Assembly (NCBI GenBank): GCA_903834925.1
Contig: CAILLA010000099.1
Location: 1-42,234, forward strand
Source: an uncultured Schlesneria sp.
GTDB taxonomy: Bacteria; Planctomycetota; Planctomycetia; Planctomycetales; Planctomycetaceae
Direction of reading: 5' to 3'
Length of the DNA: 42,234 bases
The notes under the pieces were generated by a model. It did no database searches. It was not told the origin of the DNA and worked only from the letters and a program-made list of their open reading frames with translations. Of this stretch, positions 33,187 through 42,110 are shown piece by piece. Numbering within the stretch: the stretch's first letter is position 1; every line of letters starts with the position of its first letter. Both the position numbers and the translations under genes were made by a program.

Positions 33187-36100
33187 ATGAAGCCAAACGA
33201 ACTTTCGGAGATTGCTAACTTGTCGGATTTGATTCGCACTCGATTTTGGATGTTCTCAATCTTTGTGTTGTTGCTCGCACGATCGACATCGGCTTTGGCT
33301 GGGCCACCCGTTGCACCAACCGATCCACTGACCCCCGCCGAAGAACAGAAACAATTCAAGCTACCGCCGGGATTCGAGATCCAACTCGTCGCAGCCGAAC
33401 CGGATATCCAAAAGCCCATGAATCTGGCGTTTGATGCCCGAGGTCGCTTGTGGGTGTCTCATTCGATCGAGTACCCGTTTGCGGCAACCGATCCCGAAAC
33501 GACTCGTGATGGCCTGACAATCCTCGACGGTATCGGTTCAGGCGGAAAAGCGACCAAAGTCACAAAGTTCGCAGAAAAGCTGAATATCCCGATCGGTGTC
33601 TTACCGATGCCTAACTGTCGTGAGGCCATCGTCTGGTCGATCCCGAATATCTGGAAACTTTCTGACACTGATGGCGACGGCATCGCCGACAAACGAGAAG
33701 TTCTTTACGGCCCTTTCGACTTTGCTGACACACACGGCAATCAGAATTCATTCCGCCTGGGGCTGGATGGCTGGGTCTATGCCTGCCACGGTTTCAGAAA
33801 TGCTTCCAAGATCAAGCTCAAAGGAGAAGGTCCTGTTGTCCTTGAAATGCAGTCGGGAAACACTTATCGGTTCCGTCCAGATGGTTCAGCAATCGAACAG
33901 ATCTCGTGGGGACAGGTCAATCCGTTCGGAATGTGCTTCGATGCGCGTGGCGATTTCTTTAACGCCGATTGCCATTCCAAGCCAATTACGATGCTATTGC
34001 GAGGTGGCTATTACGACAGCTTTGGCAAGCCTCACGACGGATTGGGGTTCGCTCCCATCGCCACATCTAACGACCACGGCTCGACCGGCATTGCCGGCAT
34101 CGTTGCCTATGCATCAAGCCACTTTCCACCGGAATACAATGGTTCGATGTTCGTCGGAAATGTTGTCACGAACATCGTCCATCGTGATCAACCTCAATGG
34201 CGAGGTTCGTCCCCTTGGATTGAAAAGCCTCAAGATTTCCTCACCTGCGATGATTGGTGGTTTCATCCGGTCGACTTGCAGCTGGGACCGGATGGAGCAC
34301 TCTACATCTGTGATTTCTACAATTCCATTATTGGCCACTACGAGGTCGACCTTCTTCACCCAAAGCGAGATCGGCATCGAGGTCGAATCTGGCGAGTGGT
34401 CTATACCGGAGACAAGAAGCTTGAACCCCCAATTGTGCCGAACCTGTCGCAATCACCGATTGAAGGCTTGCTGGAAAATCTCCGCGACAAAAACCTGACA
34501 ATTCGTCAATTTGCGGCCAATGAACTGGAACGACGGTTCGGAGCCGCTGGGATCAAACAGGCACGAGCACGACTGACATTACCCGAACCGTCAGACAAGG
34601 AAGAGTCTGCACGGCAAGCTGACGAGCGGGTTCAAACTCTTTGGCTCCTATGGCGCAACGGACAACTCGATCAACCATTGATCGACCGACTGGCAAAGGA
34701 CCCTGCCTCAGTCGTACGAATCCACCTCGTAAAAGCGCTCGCCGAAACCTCCGTGTGGAACGCAAAAATCGGAGAACTCGTTCGTACAGCCATCCAAGAC
34801 TCGGACCCATTCGTCCAGCGTGCCGCAGCCGAAGCTCTTGGTCGGCACCCCGACCCCGCGAACTTGCAACCGCTCGTACAGCTCTGGAAGTCCACCGATT
34901 CCAATGACTTGCAATTGATTCACGCGTCCCGAATCGCTCTGAGAAATCAACTGCGTCCCACAAATGCCGTCTCGAAAATCACAGATGTTCGGCTGAACCA
35001 GGACGAATTGGCCAGTGTGGCGGAAATTGCTTTGGCTGTCCCCAGTGAATCCGCCGCCTGGTTCACGTTTGACTATCTCCGACAACACGACCTTCCCCAA
35101 CCGGTTATCGAAAAGAGTCTGTCGCACGTGGCCAAGCACGTCAGTCCACAGCGACTCGACGAAGTCGCTGAGTACATCCAGCAGAAATTTGCAGCGGATA
35201 TTCCGCGTCAAGCTTCGTTATTCCAGGCGATCTTTACGGGATTGTCTCAACGAGGAAGCCGGATGTCCGCGGATACAGCGCTTGGAAAGTGGGCCACAAA
35301 ATTGACGGTCACGCTGCTCGATCCACGCCAGCCCCGATCGGCCCCTTGGGAAAATATCCCTCTGAGCAGCGCGGCGACACCCAGTCCTTGGGGTGTACGA
35401 CATCGCAATTCGACAGATGGAAATCCGGACGCGTGGTTTTTCGACAGTATTGTAAATGGCGAACAACTGACAGGCATTCTCCGTTCCGCACCTTTTAAAG
35501 TCCCCGAGAAACTGACATTTTGGATGTGTGGACATAATGCCCTGCCCGGCACGAACGCCCCCGCAGTCAACCACGTTCGCCTGAAACTGGTTGATTCCGG
35601 TGAAGTCATCGCCAAGGAAATTCCTCCAAGAAACGACGTCGCCAGAGAGTACTCCTGGGACCTGAAAGGTAGAACTGGACAGCTGGCTGTCTTTGAAGCG
35701 GTCGATGCAGATACCGCAACCGCATATGCCTGGCTGGCCATCGGACGATTCGAGCCAGCAGTCGTTGCAGCTCCCGTGCCCGAGTTCGCCTTTGCGGACG
35801 CGACGCTTGCGACAGCAGTAAAAGTCGCCGATCAATTGCACATTGAATCCCTCGCAAATCCCGTCGTTGAGCTGATTTCAAATCCCCAGGCTGATACTCC
35901 CGTCAGAATGGCTGCCGCACAATCCGGTCTAAACCTGTCTCGCAACGCCGCGATCTCGGCATTGTCCTCAATCGTTCAAAGTCCGACTGAACCATCGACG
36001 TTGCGAACCTACGCCGCTCAATTATTGGGTTCCGTAAATTCAACGGAATCTCTTGACGCGCTTGCCACGGCCCTTCGCAATGCTCCCGCTCCGTTACAGC

Positions 36101-36765
36101 AACCGATCGCCCTGGCCATGGCCGGAACGCAGGAAGGTGGAGAACTGTTATTCTCGTTGATTGTCACGGGACGAGCCTCTGCCCGTTTACTTCAGGACAA
36201 GCCAATACTCGATCGGCTTTCCTCTGTGCCAATCCCGGATCGCGAAAATAAGGTGAATGAACTGACTCAGGGGTTACCTGCTGCCGATGATCGATTAAAG
36301 AAATTAATCGCTAATTTTTCGGCGAGTTTTGCAACGTCCAAAGCAACGCCGGAATCGGGTCTCATCGTCTTCAAGAAATCGTGCGTCGCCTGTCATCGAA
36401 TTAACGACGAAGGTGGTAAAGTCGGCCCTCAACTCGATGGCGTTGGCCATCGTGGATTAGAGAGAATACTCGAAGACATCCTCGACCCTAATCGCAACGT
36501 TGACGCAGCATTTCGGGGTACTGTCGTGGCCAAAAAGGACGGGCTGATCGTCGCCGGACTCAAGCTTCGAGAAGAAGGTAACACACTTGTCTTGGGTGAT
36601 ATCCAAGGCAAAGAGGTCCTGATCCCGAACAGCGATATCGATGAAGTACGGCTCACAAACCTTTCGCCAATGCCTTCAAACTTCGCCGAACAATTGAACG
36701 AAGCCGATCTTCGCTCTCTTGTCACTTTCCTGCTGCATCAAAAGCAGGTGGTCAAACCAAAATGA
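33187..36765 (+). CDS. PVC-type haem-binding dehydrogenase with HEAT repeats and cytochrome c domain
   Basis: This is a 1192-residue secreted protein. A signal peptide near the N-terminus (FWMFSIFVLLLARSTSALAG) is followed by a PVC-type membrane-bound dehydrogenase propeller (about 45-430; FKLPPGFEIQLVAAEPDIQ, DARGRLWV, DTDGDGIADKREV). HEAT-like repeats follow (about 440-690), then a sandwich-like region (about 700-870), further HEAT repeats, and a Pirellula/Verrucomicrobium-type haem domain with C1066VACH1070. Members are thought to oxidise unknown substrates in the periplasm. Start choice is open: ATG 33187 is used; ATG 33121 and ATG 33250 are in frame, and none has a Shine-Dalgarno. It is a smaller relative of the fusion at 9.9-15.1 kb. 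Confidence 0.9.
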   Translation: MKPNELSEIANLSDLIRTRFWMFSIFVLLLARSTSALAGPPVAPTDPLTPAEEQKQFKLPPGFEIQLVAAEPDIQKPMNLAFDARGRLWVSHSIEYPFAATDPETTRDGLTILDGIGSGGKATKVTKFAEKLNIPIGVLPMPNCREAIVWSIPNIWKLSDTDGDGIADKREVLYGPFDFADTHGNQNSFRLGLDGWVYACHGFRNASKIKLKGEGPVVLEMQSGNTYRFRPDGSAIEQISWGQVNPFGMCFDARGDFFNADCHSKPITMLLRGGYYDSFGKPHDGLGFAPIATSNDHGSTGIAGIVAYASSHFPPEYNGSMFVGNVVTNIVHRDQPQWRGSSPWIEKPQDFLTCDDWWFHPVDLQLGPDGALYICDFYNSIIGHYEVDLLHPKRDRHRGRIWRVVYTGDKKLEPPIVPNLSQSPIEGLLENLRDKNLTIRQFAANELERRFGAAGIKQARARLTLPEPSDKEESARQADERVQTLWLLWRNGQLDQPLIDRLAKDPASVVRIHLVKALAETSVWNAKIGELVRTAIQDSDPFVQRAAAEALGRHPDPANLQPLVQLWKSTDSNDLQLIHASRIALRNQLRPTNAVSKITDVRLNQDELASVAEIALAVPSESAAWFTFDYLRQHDLPQPVIEKSLSHVAKHVSPQRLDEVAEYIQQKFAADIPRQASLFQAIFTGLSQRGSRMSADTALGKWATKLTVTLLDPRQPRSAPWENIPLSSAATPSPWGVRHRNSTDGNPDAWFFDSIVNGEQLTGILRSAPFKVPEKLTFWMCGHNALPGTNAPAVNHVRLKLVDSGEVIAKEIPPRNDVAREYSWDLKGRTGQLAVFEAVDADTATAYAWLAIGRFEPAVVAAPVPEFAFADATLATAVKVADQLHIESLANPVVELISNPQADTPVRMAAAQSGLNLSRNAAISALSSIVQSPTEPSTLRTYAAQLLGSVNSTESLDALATALRNAPAPLQQPIALAMAGTQEGGELLFSLIVTGRASARLLQDKPILDRLSSVPIPDRENKVNELTQGLPAADDRLKKLIANFSASFATSKATPESGLIVFKKSCVACHRINDEGGKVGPQLDGVGHRGLERILEDILDPNRNVDAAFRGTVVAKKDGLIVAGLKLREEGNTLVLGDIQGKEVLIPNSDIDEVRLTNLSPMPSNFAEQLNEADLRSLVTFLLHQKQVVKPK

Positions 36766-36787
36766 GATGAGTGATCGCCTTATGAGT

Positions 36788-37606
36788 TCAGTCTCGTGTT
36801 GCAGCCTGTTTCAGGAATCGTCGAGTCGCCTGCCGCACGATCCATTCTCCGAGTCGCGGAAACGCCTGGCATAACACAAACACCGGGCGTAACGCGGGAA
36901 AATTGACGATCAGTTCGGGCCGATCGTTGCGAATCGATTTCAACACCGCCCTGGCAACCGCCTCGGCGGTTGTTGATCCCAGATACCACGGAGTTCCGCG
37001 ACCAGTCCTCTGTTTGATCACTTCGTAGACCCCCCCATCGGTTGCGAACCCTGGGCAGATGACAGAAGCGCTGACTCCAGTCTTATACAACTCTCCCCGC
37101 AACGCTTGAGTGAACGCAATCATCGCAGACTTTGTGGCACCGTATGCGGCACCGAATGCAGGCCCGTACTTTCCCGCTGTCGATGCCATGTTCACCACGT
37201 GCCCTCGTCCCGCTTTCAACATATGTGGCAGCACGAATCGAGTCAGCAGCATCGCAGAAGTAAAATTCACTTGAATCGTTTGAACGATATCCTTCGGTTC
37301 AATCAAATGATAAGGACGAAAGGCTTCGATCCCCGCATTGTTGATGAGCACGTCAATCGATCCGAACTCCTTCAGTGTTGCTTCAACCAGATGACGCAAC
37401 TGAGTTTCATCCGCGACGTCTGTTGGAAAAGCGACTGCCCGAACGCCAAGTTGCCGAATCTCGGTCGCCAGCTGTTCAAGAAGTTCAGGCGAACGTGCGG
37501 CTAAGGCTACATTCATTCCCTCGCGGGCCAGGGTCTTCGCAACAAAGAGACCAAGACCGCGCGACGCACCCGTAATCAATGCCGTCCGTCCTCGAAGTTC
37601 CTTCAT
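36788..37606 (-). CDS. Short-chain dehydrogenase/reductase (SDR)
   Basis: This 272-residue NAD(P)-dependent oxidoreductase has the classical SDR motifs: TGASRGLG (12-19), NNAG (89-92), S142 and the catalytic YGATK with Y155 and K159. The arginine in TGASRG suggests NADP preference. The C-terminal 60 residues are more hydrophobic (FPALRPVFVLCQAFPRLGEWIV), as in membrane-associated lipid-acting SDRs. Its ATG overlaps the stop of the upstream acyltransferase-like gene in an ATGA, so translation is probably coupled. It is the last gene of a three-gene operon. The substrate is unknown; a lipid or acyl intermediate is inferred. Confidence 0.88.
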   Translation of the reverse strand: MKELRGRTALITGASRGLGLFVAKTLAREGMNVALAARSPELLEQLATEIRQLGVRAVAFPTDVADETQLRHLVEATLKEFGSIDVLINNAGIEAFRPYHLIEPKDIVQTIQVNFTSAMLLTRFVLPHMLKAGRGHVVNMASTAGKYGPAFGAAYGATKSAMIAFTQALRGELYKTGVSASVICPGFATDGGVYEVIKQRTGRGTPWYLGSTTAEAVARAVLKSIRNDRPELIVNFPALRPVFVLCQAFPRLGEWIVRQATRRFLKQAATRD

Positions 37607-38361
37607 TCTGGCCTTTCATGAGTGATCGCTTCCAACTCGCCTGCGATCGTATTGTTGAGAACCTGTTCCAGTTCGATCAGACAATCAGCGACAAACGAAC
37701 CATCCATCAATCGGTGATCGTACGACATTGTCACTCGGCATCGGCTTTGTTCGTCCAATGGTCCGTATGTCAAATTGCTGGTAAGGAATGCCGGAGGATC
37801 CTGGATCTCGACCCCTTTTCCAGCGAGAGTCGTCAGGAAGAACGTCCCTGCACGATGTCCCCGTTTCGATAGCGAAACGTTTAACGTCCACCACCACAGA
37901 ATCCGCCTGAAGAACGTCGGCAGCCCGCTCAGTTGCCATTGCTGCCGAAAGGCCTGGGGGATCGGCTCCGTGAGGTATCTATCTAACCTTGCCTGCAAGC
38001 TTTGCAATGGTTGCAGTTCAGGCTGGACGAATCGAGACCATAACACCCAAGGCTCGTCGGCATGGACTCGATGAGTCGCCAACATTGCCACGTTTTCCGC
38101 GTGCTGATAAATGTGCGGCAAGGGCCAGCACTGGAATGATTGCCGCAACACCGGTCGGTGTGCGGCAACGATTCCAAACGCTTTGATGAAGAGGATCGGC
38201 CAGGAAATTCGAGTCGTCAACCGTGACCGAAGCTCGGCAACGTTTTTCAAATCGAATAGACGATCATGAGCACACGTCGCTGACTGTTGATGATAGTGCA
38301 GTACGTCCATCGTCAGCCGCCGACTGCGTGGTATCAACAGACGACCCGAAGTGCGCTTCAT
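37603..38361 (-). CDS. Stand-alone 2-oxoacid dehydrogenase E2-type acyltransferase domain
   Basis: This 252-residue protein resembles the catalytic (chloramphenicol-acetyltransferase-like) domain of E2 acyltransferases. The active-site signature MSYDHRLMDG has H216 and D220. It lacks the lipoyl domain and E1/E3-binding domain that precede this domain in true E2 subunits, and no E1 or E3 gene is adjacent, so a standard dehydrogenase complex is unlikely. It carries an unusual RRILWWWTL patch (about 153-160). ATG 38361 starts two bases after the aminotransferase stop, and its own stop overlaps the SDR ATG. It may transfer acyl groups from CoA to an unknown acceptor. Confidence 0.75.
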   Translation of the reverse strand: MKRTSGRLLIPRSRRLTMDVLHYHQQSATCAHDRLFDLKNVAELRSRLTTRISWPILFIKAFGIVAAHRPVLRQSFQCWPLPHIYQHAENVAMLATHRVHADEPWVLWSRFVQPELQPLQSLQARLDRYLTEPIPQAFRQQWQLSGLPTFFRRILWWWTLNVSLSKRGHRAGTFFLTTLAGKGVEIQDPPAFLTSNLTYGPLDEQSRCRVTMSYDHRLMDGSFVADCLIELEQVLNNTIAGELEAITHERPE

Positions 38362-38363
38362 CG

Positions 38364-39599
38364 TCACGCGGCGGGAGCTCCCTCGACTTTGAGGCATCCC
38401 TGAATCTGGCGAACGGCCTGTCGCAAACGTTGACTGTTTTCAACGATCGCCAATCGGAGATAGCCTTCACCTTCCTCGCCGAAACCACGGCCAGGACTGA
38501 CCGCCACGCCACCTTCCTGCAGCAGTTTCATCGAGAAGTCGATCGAACCCATTTCAGACCATGGTTCGGGAATTTTTGCCCATACGAACATTCCGGCCCT
38601 CGGCTTCTCAACATCCCAGCCAATTCGCGTCAGCCCGTCGACAAGAGCATCCCGGCGAATCTGATACTCTTTTGCGATCGCTTCCACTGCGGGTTCGCAA
38701 TTTCTCAGAGCGATAATCGCAGCAATCTGACTGGCCTGGAAGATGCCGTAGTCGTAGTAGCCCTTGATCGTGGCCAGTGCCCGAACCATCTCGCGATTGC
38801 CCGAACAGAACCCGATGCGCCAACCGGCCATGCTGAAGCCTTTGCTCATCGTGGTCAGCTCGACTCCGACGTCGATGGCACCTGGAGACGCCAGAAAACT
38901 TGGAGCCTGGTAGCCGTCAAAACAAATATCCGCATAAGCGAAATCGCTGATGACGAGGAATTTATATCGCTTGGCCAGAACCACAAGCTCATCGAAAAAT
39001 CGCTGTTCGATGCAGGTTCCTGACGGGTTGTGAGGAAAATTGGCGACAACCAGTTTCGGCTTTGGGTAAAGATGTTCGCACGTATAAGCAATGTTCCTCA
39101 GGAATTCAGCCGGATCGCGTACGTCCAGAGCAATCACGTTGCCGGAGGCCAACATCACCGAATAAGCATGGATCGGGAATGTCGGCGCTGGCACGATGGC
39201 TGTATCGCCAGGGCCCATGAGAGCCAGGCACATATGACTGAACGCCTCTTTCGAACCGAGACACGCGATGACTTCGTCGTCACCGTTTAATTTGACGCCG
39301 TATTTCCGATCGTATCGCTTGGCAACTTCACGTCGCAAACTGGCGATACCGTTGGCCACTGAATAACGATGATTCTTGGCTTCCAGCAATGCCTCTTGCA
39401 TTTTGTCGGTGATTTGTGGATCAGGAGCGTCCGTCGGATTTCCCATCCCCAGGTCAATCACATCGACCCCGGCGACACGTTGCTGATACTTCAGCTTGTT
39501 GATTTTGCCGAACAAATAAGGAGGCAATCGCTTCAATCGATCCGCCACCGGGATCGAAAAAGGATTGTCTGTCAGCGGAATTTCCGATTCGTTACGCAT
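38364..39599 (-). CDS. Class I/II aminotransferase (AlaC-like)
   Basis: This 411-residue PLP enzyme belongs to fold type I and resembles AlaC/YfdZ-type alanine-forming transaminases. Seen residues are N191-P192 (HNPSGT), D219 and Y222 (DFAYAD), the PLP-binding lysine K253 in [12 protein letters not shown] and R261. The [11 protein letters not shown] start is typical for this group. The length is normal. It heads an operon with the acyltransferase-like and SDR genes, spaced by two bases and an ATGA overlap. The ATG at 39599 has no clear Shine-Dalgarno. The amino acceptor could be pyruvate; a specialised role with its neighbours is possible. Confidence 0.9.
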   Translation of the reverse strand: MRNESEIPLTDNPFSIPVADRLKRLPPYLFGKINKLKYQQRVAGVDVIDLGMGNPTDAPDPQITDKMQEALLEAKNHRYSVANGIASLRREVAKRYDRKYGVKLNGDDEVIACLGSKEAFSHMCLALMGPGDTAIVPAPTFPIHAYSVMLASGNVIALDVRDPAEFLRNIAYTCEHLYPKPKLVVANFPHNPSGTCIEQRFFDELVVLAKRYKFLVISDFAYADICFDGYQAPSFLASPGAIDVGVELTTMSKGFSMAGWRIGFCSGNREMVRALATIKGYYDYGIFQASQIAAIIALRNCEPAVEAIAKEYQIRRDALVDGLTRIGWDVEKPRAGMFVWAKIPEPWSEMGSIDFSMKLLQEGGVAVSPGRGFGEEGEGYLRLAIVENSQRLRQAVRQIQGCLKVEGAPAA

Positions 39600-39772
39600 G
39601 TTTCATACTCGTTCGGTAGAAATTGTCTCTGTCAGTCATCGTTGGATTCGGATTGAGTCGTCCGAGCCATGTTCGCCGATTCTAACAGACACTCGAAAAT
39701 GCAGGAAGTTCGGCTCGATATCGCTGGAAATGTATGGCGGCACGTTATTTACCGCCAAATTCAACCTGTCGA

Positions 39773-40243
39773 TCACGATTCTTCCGAGTCACTTACGGCG
39801 TGACCATTTGTCGAAGCATGATAGCGCCGAATCTGCTCTTCCAGTTCCCGACGCTCAAATCGGAGTTTGGCTTTGGCGATTTCTGAATACGTGATTGTCG
39901 ACAACCAATCGCCCAACGCCATCAACACCATCCAGAATGTCAGCACAATGACGGCTCCGACCCAGACGAGGAACATCATCGGGCGCTGACCGAAGAACTT
40001 GTCCAACTGATCCCCGGCCGCAATCATGATTCCGATCGCGGCGAGCATGAAACTGACTTGGATCCGTCGACGAAACTGGCGGTCTGCATGCAGCTTCGCC
40101 CCATCATCTCCTTCGATAATCGAGTCTAATTCTCGGCGAGCACGCCAGACAAAAGCAGCCATGATAATGGCAACGACGACAAGACCGGCTCCGAAAATCA
40201 GAGCCGGAAGCGTCGTCGCATCGATTCGCAGTGGAACTTGCAT
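39773..40243 (-). CDS. Small membrane protein of unknown function
   Basis: This 156-residue protein is not recognised. It has three hydrophobic segments, at about 12-31 (LPALIFGAGLVVVAIIMAAF), 62-76 (VSFMLAAIGIMIAAG) and 88-110 (MMFLVWVGAVIVLTFWMVLMAL). Charged helices lie between and after them, ending in an acidic DSEES tail. The layout fits an inner-membrane protein with a cytosolic helical C-terminus. It is 30 bases downstream of the peroxiredoxin gene on the same strand and may be cotranscribed. No function is proposed. Confidence 0.7.
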   Translation of the reverse strand: MQVPLRIDATTLPALIFGAGLVVVAIIMAAFVWRARRELDSIIEGDDGAKLHADRQFRRRIQVSFMLAAIGIMIAAGDQLDKFFGQRPMMFLVWVGAVIVLTFWMVLMALGDWLSTITYSEIAKAKLRFERRELEEQIRRYHASTNGHAVSDSEES

Positions 40244-40272
40244 GATCTACCGATAGTAATCGACCGATCAGT

Positions 40273-40755
40273 CTATCCCAAGTCTTCCAGCGCCTTCACG
40301 ACCTCACGGATATGTCCGTCGACTTTGACCTTCGGCCACACGGCGGCAATCTTTCCCGTCTTGTCGATCAGAAATGTCGCTCGCTGAAGCCCCATCGACT
40401 TCTTACCGTACATATTCTTTTCGACCCAAACTCCGTACTTTTCGGCGACGGCATGATCCTCGTCAGCGAGCAGCGGGAACGGCAACGTAAACTTCTCGGC
40501 AAACTTTTCATGCGATTCGACGTTATCAGTACTGACCCCCAGCACAACCGTTTCCGCCGATTGAAATTCACCAATCTCATCACGGAACCCGCAAGCTTCT
40601 TTCGTACAGCCCGGGGTGTCGTCACGTGGATAGAAATAAAGGACGACGTTCTGCTTCCCTTTGAATTGGCTCAGCTTCGTGCGACCCTTGGGAAACGTTG
40701 GCAGGTCAAAGGCAGGAGCCTTGTCACCGACTGCGGGGATTGTACTTTCGGTCAT
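40273..40755 (-). CDS. bcp: Peroxiredoxin, BCP/PrxQ type (thioredoxin-dependent thiol peroxidase)
   Basis: This 160-residue cytosolic enzyme reduces hydrogen peroxide and organic hydroperoxides. The peroxidatic cysteine C50 lies in YFYPRDDTPGCTKEAC, with C55 as the resolving cysteine five residues later, the arrangement of the atypical 2-Cys PrxQ group. The length and the later GVSTDNVESHEKF and LLADEDHAVAEKYGVW segments match the family. The ATG at 40755 follows an AAGGAA-type site (minus strand of 40764-40769). Thioredoxin is the expected reductant. The small membrane protein follows 30 bases downstream. Confidence 0.94.
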   Translation of the reverse strand: MTESTIPAVGDKAPAFDLPTFPKGRTKLSQFKGKQNVVLYFYPRDDTPGCTKEACGFRDEIGEFQSAETVVLGVSTDNVESHEKFAEKFTLPFPLLADEDHAVAEKYGVWVEKNMYGKKSMGLQRATFLIDKTGKIAAVWPKVKVDGHIREVVKALEDLG

Positions 40756-40900
40756 TCAAAAATTCCTTGCTTGAAGATGTCGATCCGCTTTCAGCCTTCT
40801 GATTTCGTTAACTCAAAGCGTCACTTGTAAATATGTTTCAACAGATGATTATTCCGCGTCCCAGCTTTTTAGCCAGCCACTACGGAAAAGGATTTACCGA

Positions 40901-41623
40901 ATGAAGGTTCTTCCCGTACTCGATGTGAAAAACGGCCTCGTCGTTCGCGGAGTCGCGGGACGACGTGACCAGTATCACCCGATCGTCAGTCAACTGACCT
41001 CGAGTAGTGATCCCCTCGCCGTCGCACTTTCCATTCGAAACTCATTTGGCCTCAATCAATTGTATCTTGCCGATCTCGACGGAATCCTCAAACAAAAACC
41101 AAATTACGAACGTTACCGTCAGTTGATCGCTAATGATTTTGAATTGCTCATCGACGCAGGTGTTCGCCAGCCTTTGGAAGCAGTGCAAGTTCAAGTCGAA
41201 GGTCGAATTCATGTCGTTGTCGGTCTGGAAACCTGCCGTTCGCCTGCCGATCTTGCCCGTATTGTATCCAGTGTGTCCAACGTGACATTCAGTCTGGATC
41301 TGCAAAACGGCGTCCCCCGTTTTTCGGCCGATTCCAGCGGCTGGAGCCACGACTTAGAAGAAATTATTCACCAGGTCGTTCAAGCAAATGTCACCTCGAT
41401 CATCGTCCTGGATCTCTCGGATGTCGGGATGGGGACCGGCGGTTCGACCGATTCCCTCTGCCAATCCATTCGCCAGCAATTTCCGAAAATGCAATTAATC
41501 GCCGGAGGAGGAGTTCGTAGTCGAGACGACTTGAATCGCTTGAATCATCTCGGAGTCGACGCCGTATTAGTCGCATCAGCCTTGCACGACGGACGCCTCG
41601 TTCGCAGCGACCTTCAGTTTTGA
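40901..41623 (+). CDS. HisA/HisF-related TIM-barrel protein
   Basis: This 240-residue (beta/alpha)8 barrel is related to HisA and HisF. The first strand, MKVLPVLDVKNGLVVRGVAG, keeps the catalytic-type D8, and a second acidic residue sits in FSLDLQNG. The HisA segment TDISRDGTLAG is replaced by LDLSDVGMGTGGS, and the phosphate loop reads IAGGGVRSRDDL. It therefore looks like the separate hisA/hisF-related family (TIGR00734/COG1411 type) rather than HisA itself. I recall that family from methanogens and from bacteria with methanopterin-linked C1 metabolism, including planctomycetes. No his gene is adjacent. The ATG follows AAGGAT at good distance. Confidence 0.8.
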   Translation: MKVLPVLDVKNGLVVRGVAGRRDQYHPIVSQLTSSSDPLAVALSIRNSFGLNQLYLADLDGILKQKPNYERYRQLIANDFELLIDAGVRQPLEAVQVQVEGRIHVVVGLETCRSPADLARIVSSVSNVTFSLDLQNGVPRFSADSSGWSHDLEEIIHQVVQANVTSIIVLDLSDVGMGTGGSTDSLCQSIRQQFPKMQLIAGGGVRSRDDLNRLNHLGVDAVLVASALHDGRLVRSDLQF

Positions 41624-41793
41624 AATCAAGATCCGATCAGGATTTTTTTAACCACGGATTCGTCGGAATTATTAGGAAATTTCGACCGTACGGCACGCAT
41701 GTGCCTTCGATGGCAACTGCGGGGCAACGCGGGCGACGTCGGCTACCATATGCTTTGTGGCGCCCCAGACAAAACTCCGGTTTGAATTCTTCA

Positions 41794-41808
41794 CCCATAA
41801 GTCCCATG
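41794..41808. repeat. 15-base match to the 21-bp inverted repeat at 7.4 kb
   Basis: This 15-mer (CCCATAAGTCCCATG) is identical to 7436-7450. Here it stands without its partner arm, followed by a decayed run (TGTCACATCAGTTCCAT). It marks the same repeat family in the second gene-free block. Confidence 0.6.
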
Positions 41809-41849
41809 TGTCACATCAGTTCCATTCATCCTATCGAAAGATTGAAAAA

Positions 41850-41935
41850 AAGTTGGCCAAGTTGGCAAAGTTGGCCAAGTTCCATTTTTTCAGGCATTTT
41901 TTCAGGTTTGAAGTTGGCCAACTTGGCCAACTTTC
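41850..41935. repeat. GTTGGCCAA repeat block with perfect 18-bp inverted arms
   Basis: Bases 41850-41867 and 41918-41935 are exact reverse complements built of GTTGGCCAA units. The unit recurs again at 41871-41879. Inside the loop CATTTTTTCAGG occurs twice in tandem (41884-41895 and 41896-41907). The whole could fold into a long hairpin. Confidence 0.75.
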
Positions 41936-41946
41936 CGCCAGTTCTC

Positions 41947-41970
41947 GTTCCCAAGCTCCCGCTTGGGAAC
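41947..41970. repeat. Hairpin GTTCCCAAG/CTTGGGAAC
   Basis: A perfect 9-bp stem with a 6-base loop (CTCCCG). A second small hairpin (CGAAG/CTTCG) follows about 10 bases later. This GTTCCCAAGC-type palindrome is a widespread bacterial dispersed repeat in my recollection. It lies in the 611-base stretch 41624-42234, where I see no gene. Confidence 0.65.
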
Positions 41971-42110
41971 GCCCTCTTCGAAGCTCCGCTTCGCGTATGG
42001 CCAGTGACTCCGCAATTGAATGAAGCATAAGCGCCGAGATCATCTGGAAATTCAAGCTGCATCCTCTTTGTCTGCTTTCTCCTCACTTCGTTACCTTCGT
42101 TTCCTTTTGT

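Noticed and set aside
41624-42030. 136-codon frame after the hisA-like gene
   Set aside because: It is made of the GTTGGCCAA repeat block and hairpins (Trp/Ser/Lys repeats); it is repeat-derived and not a gene.
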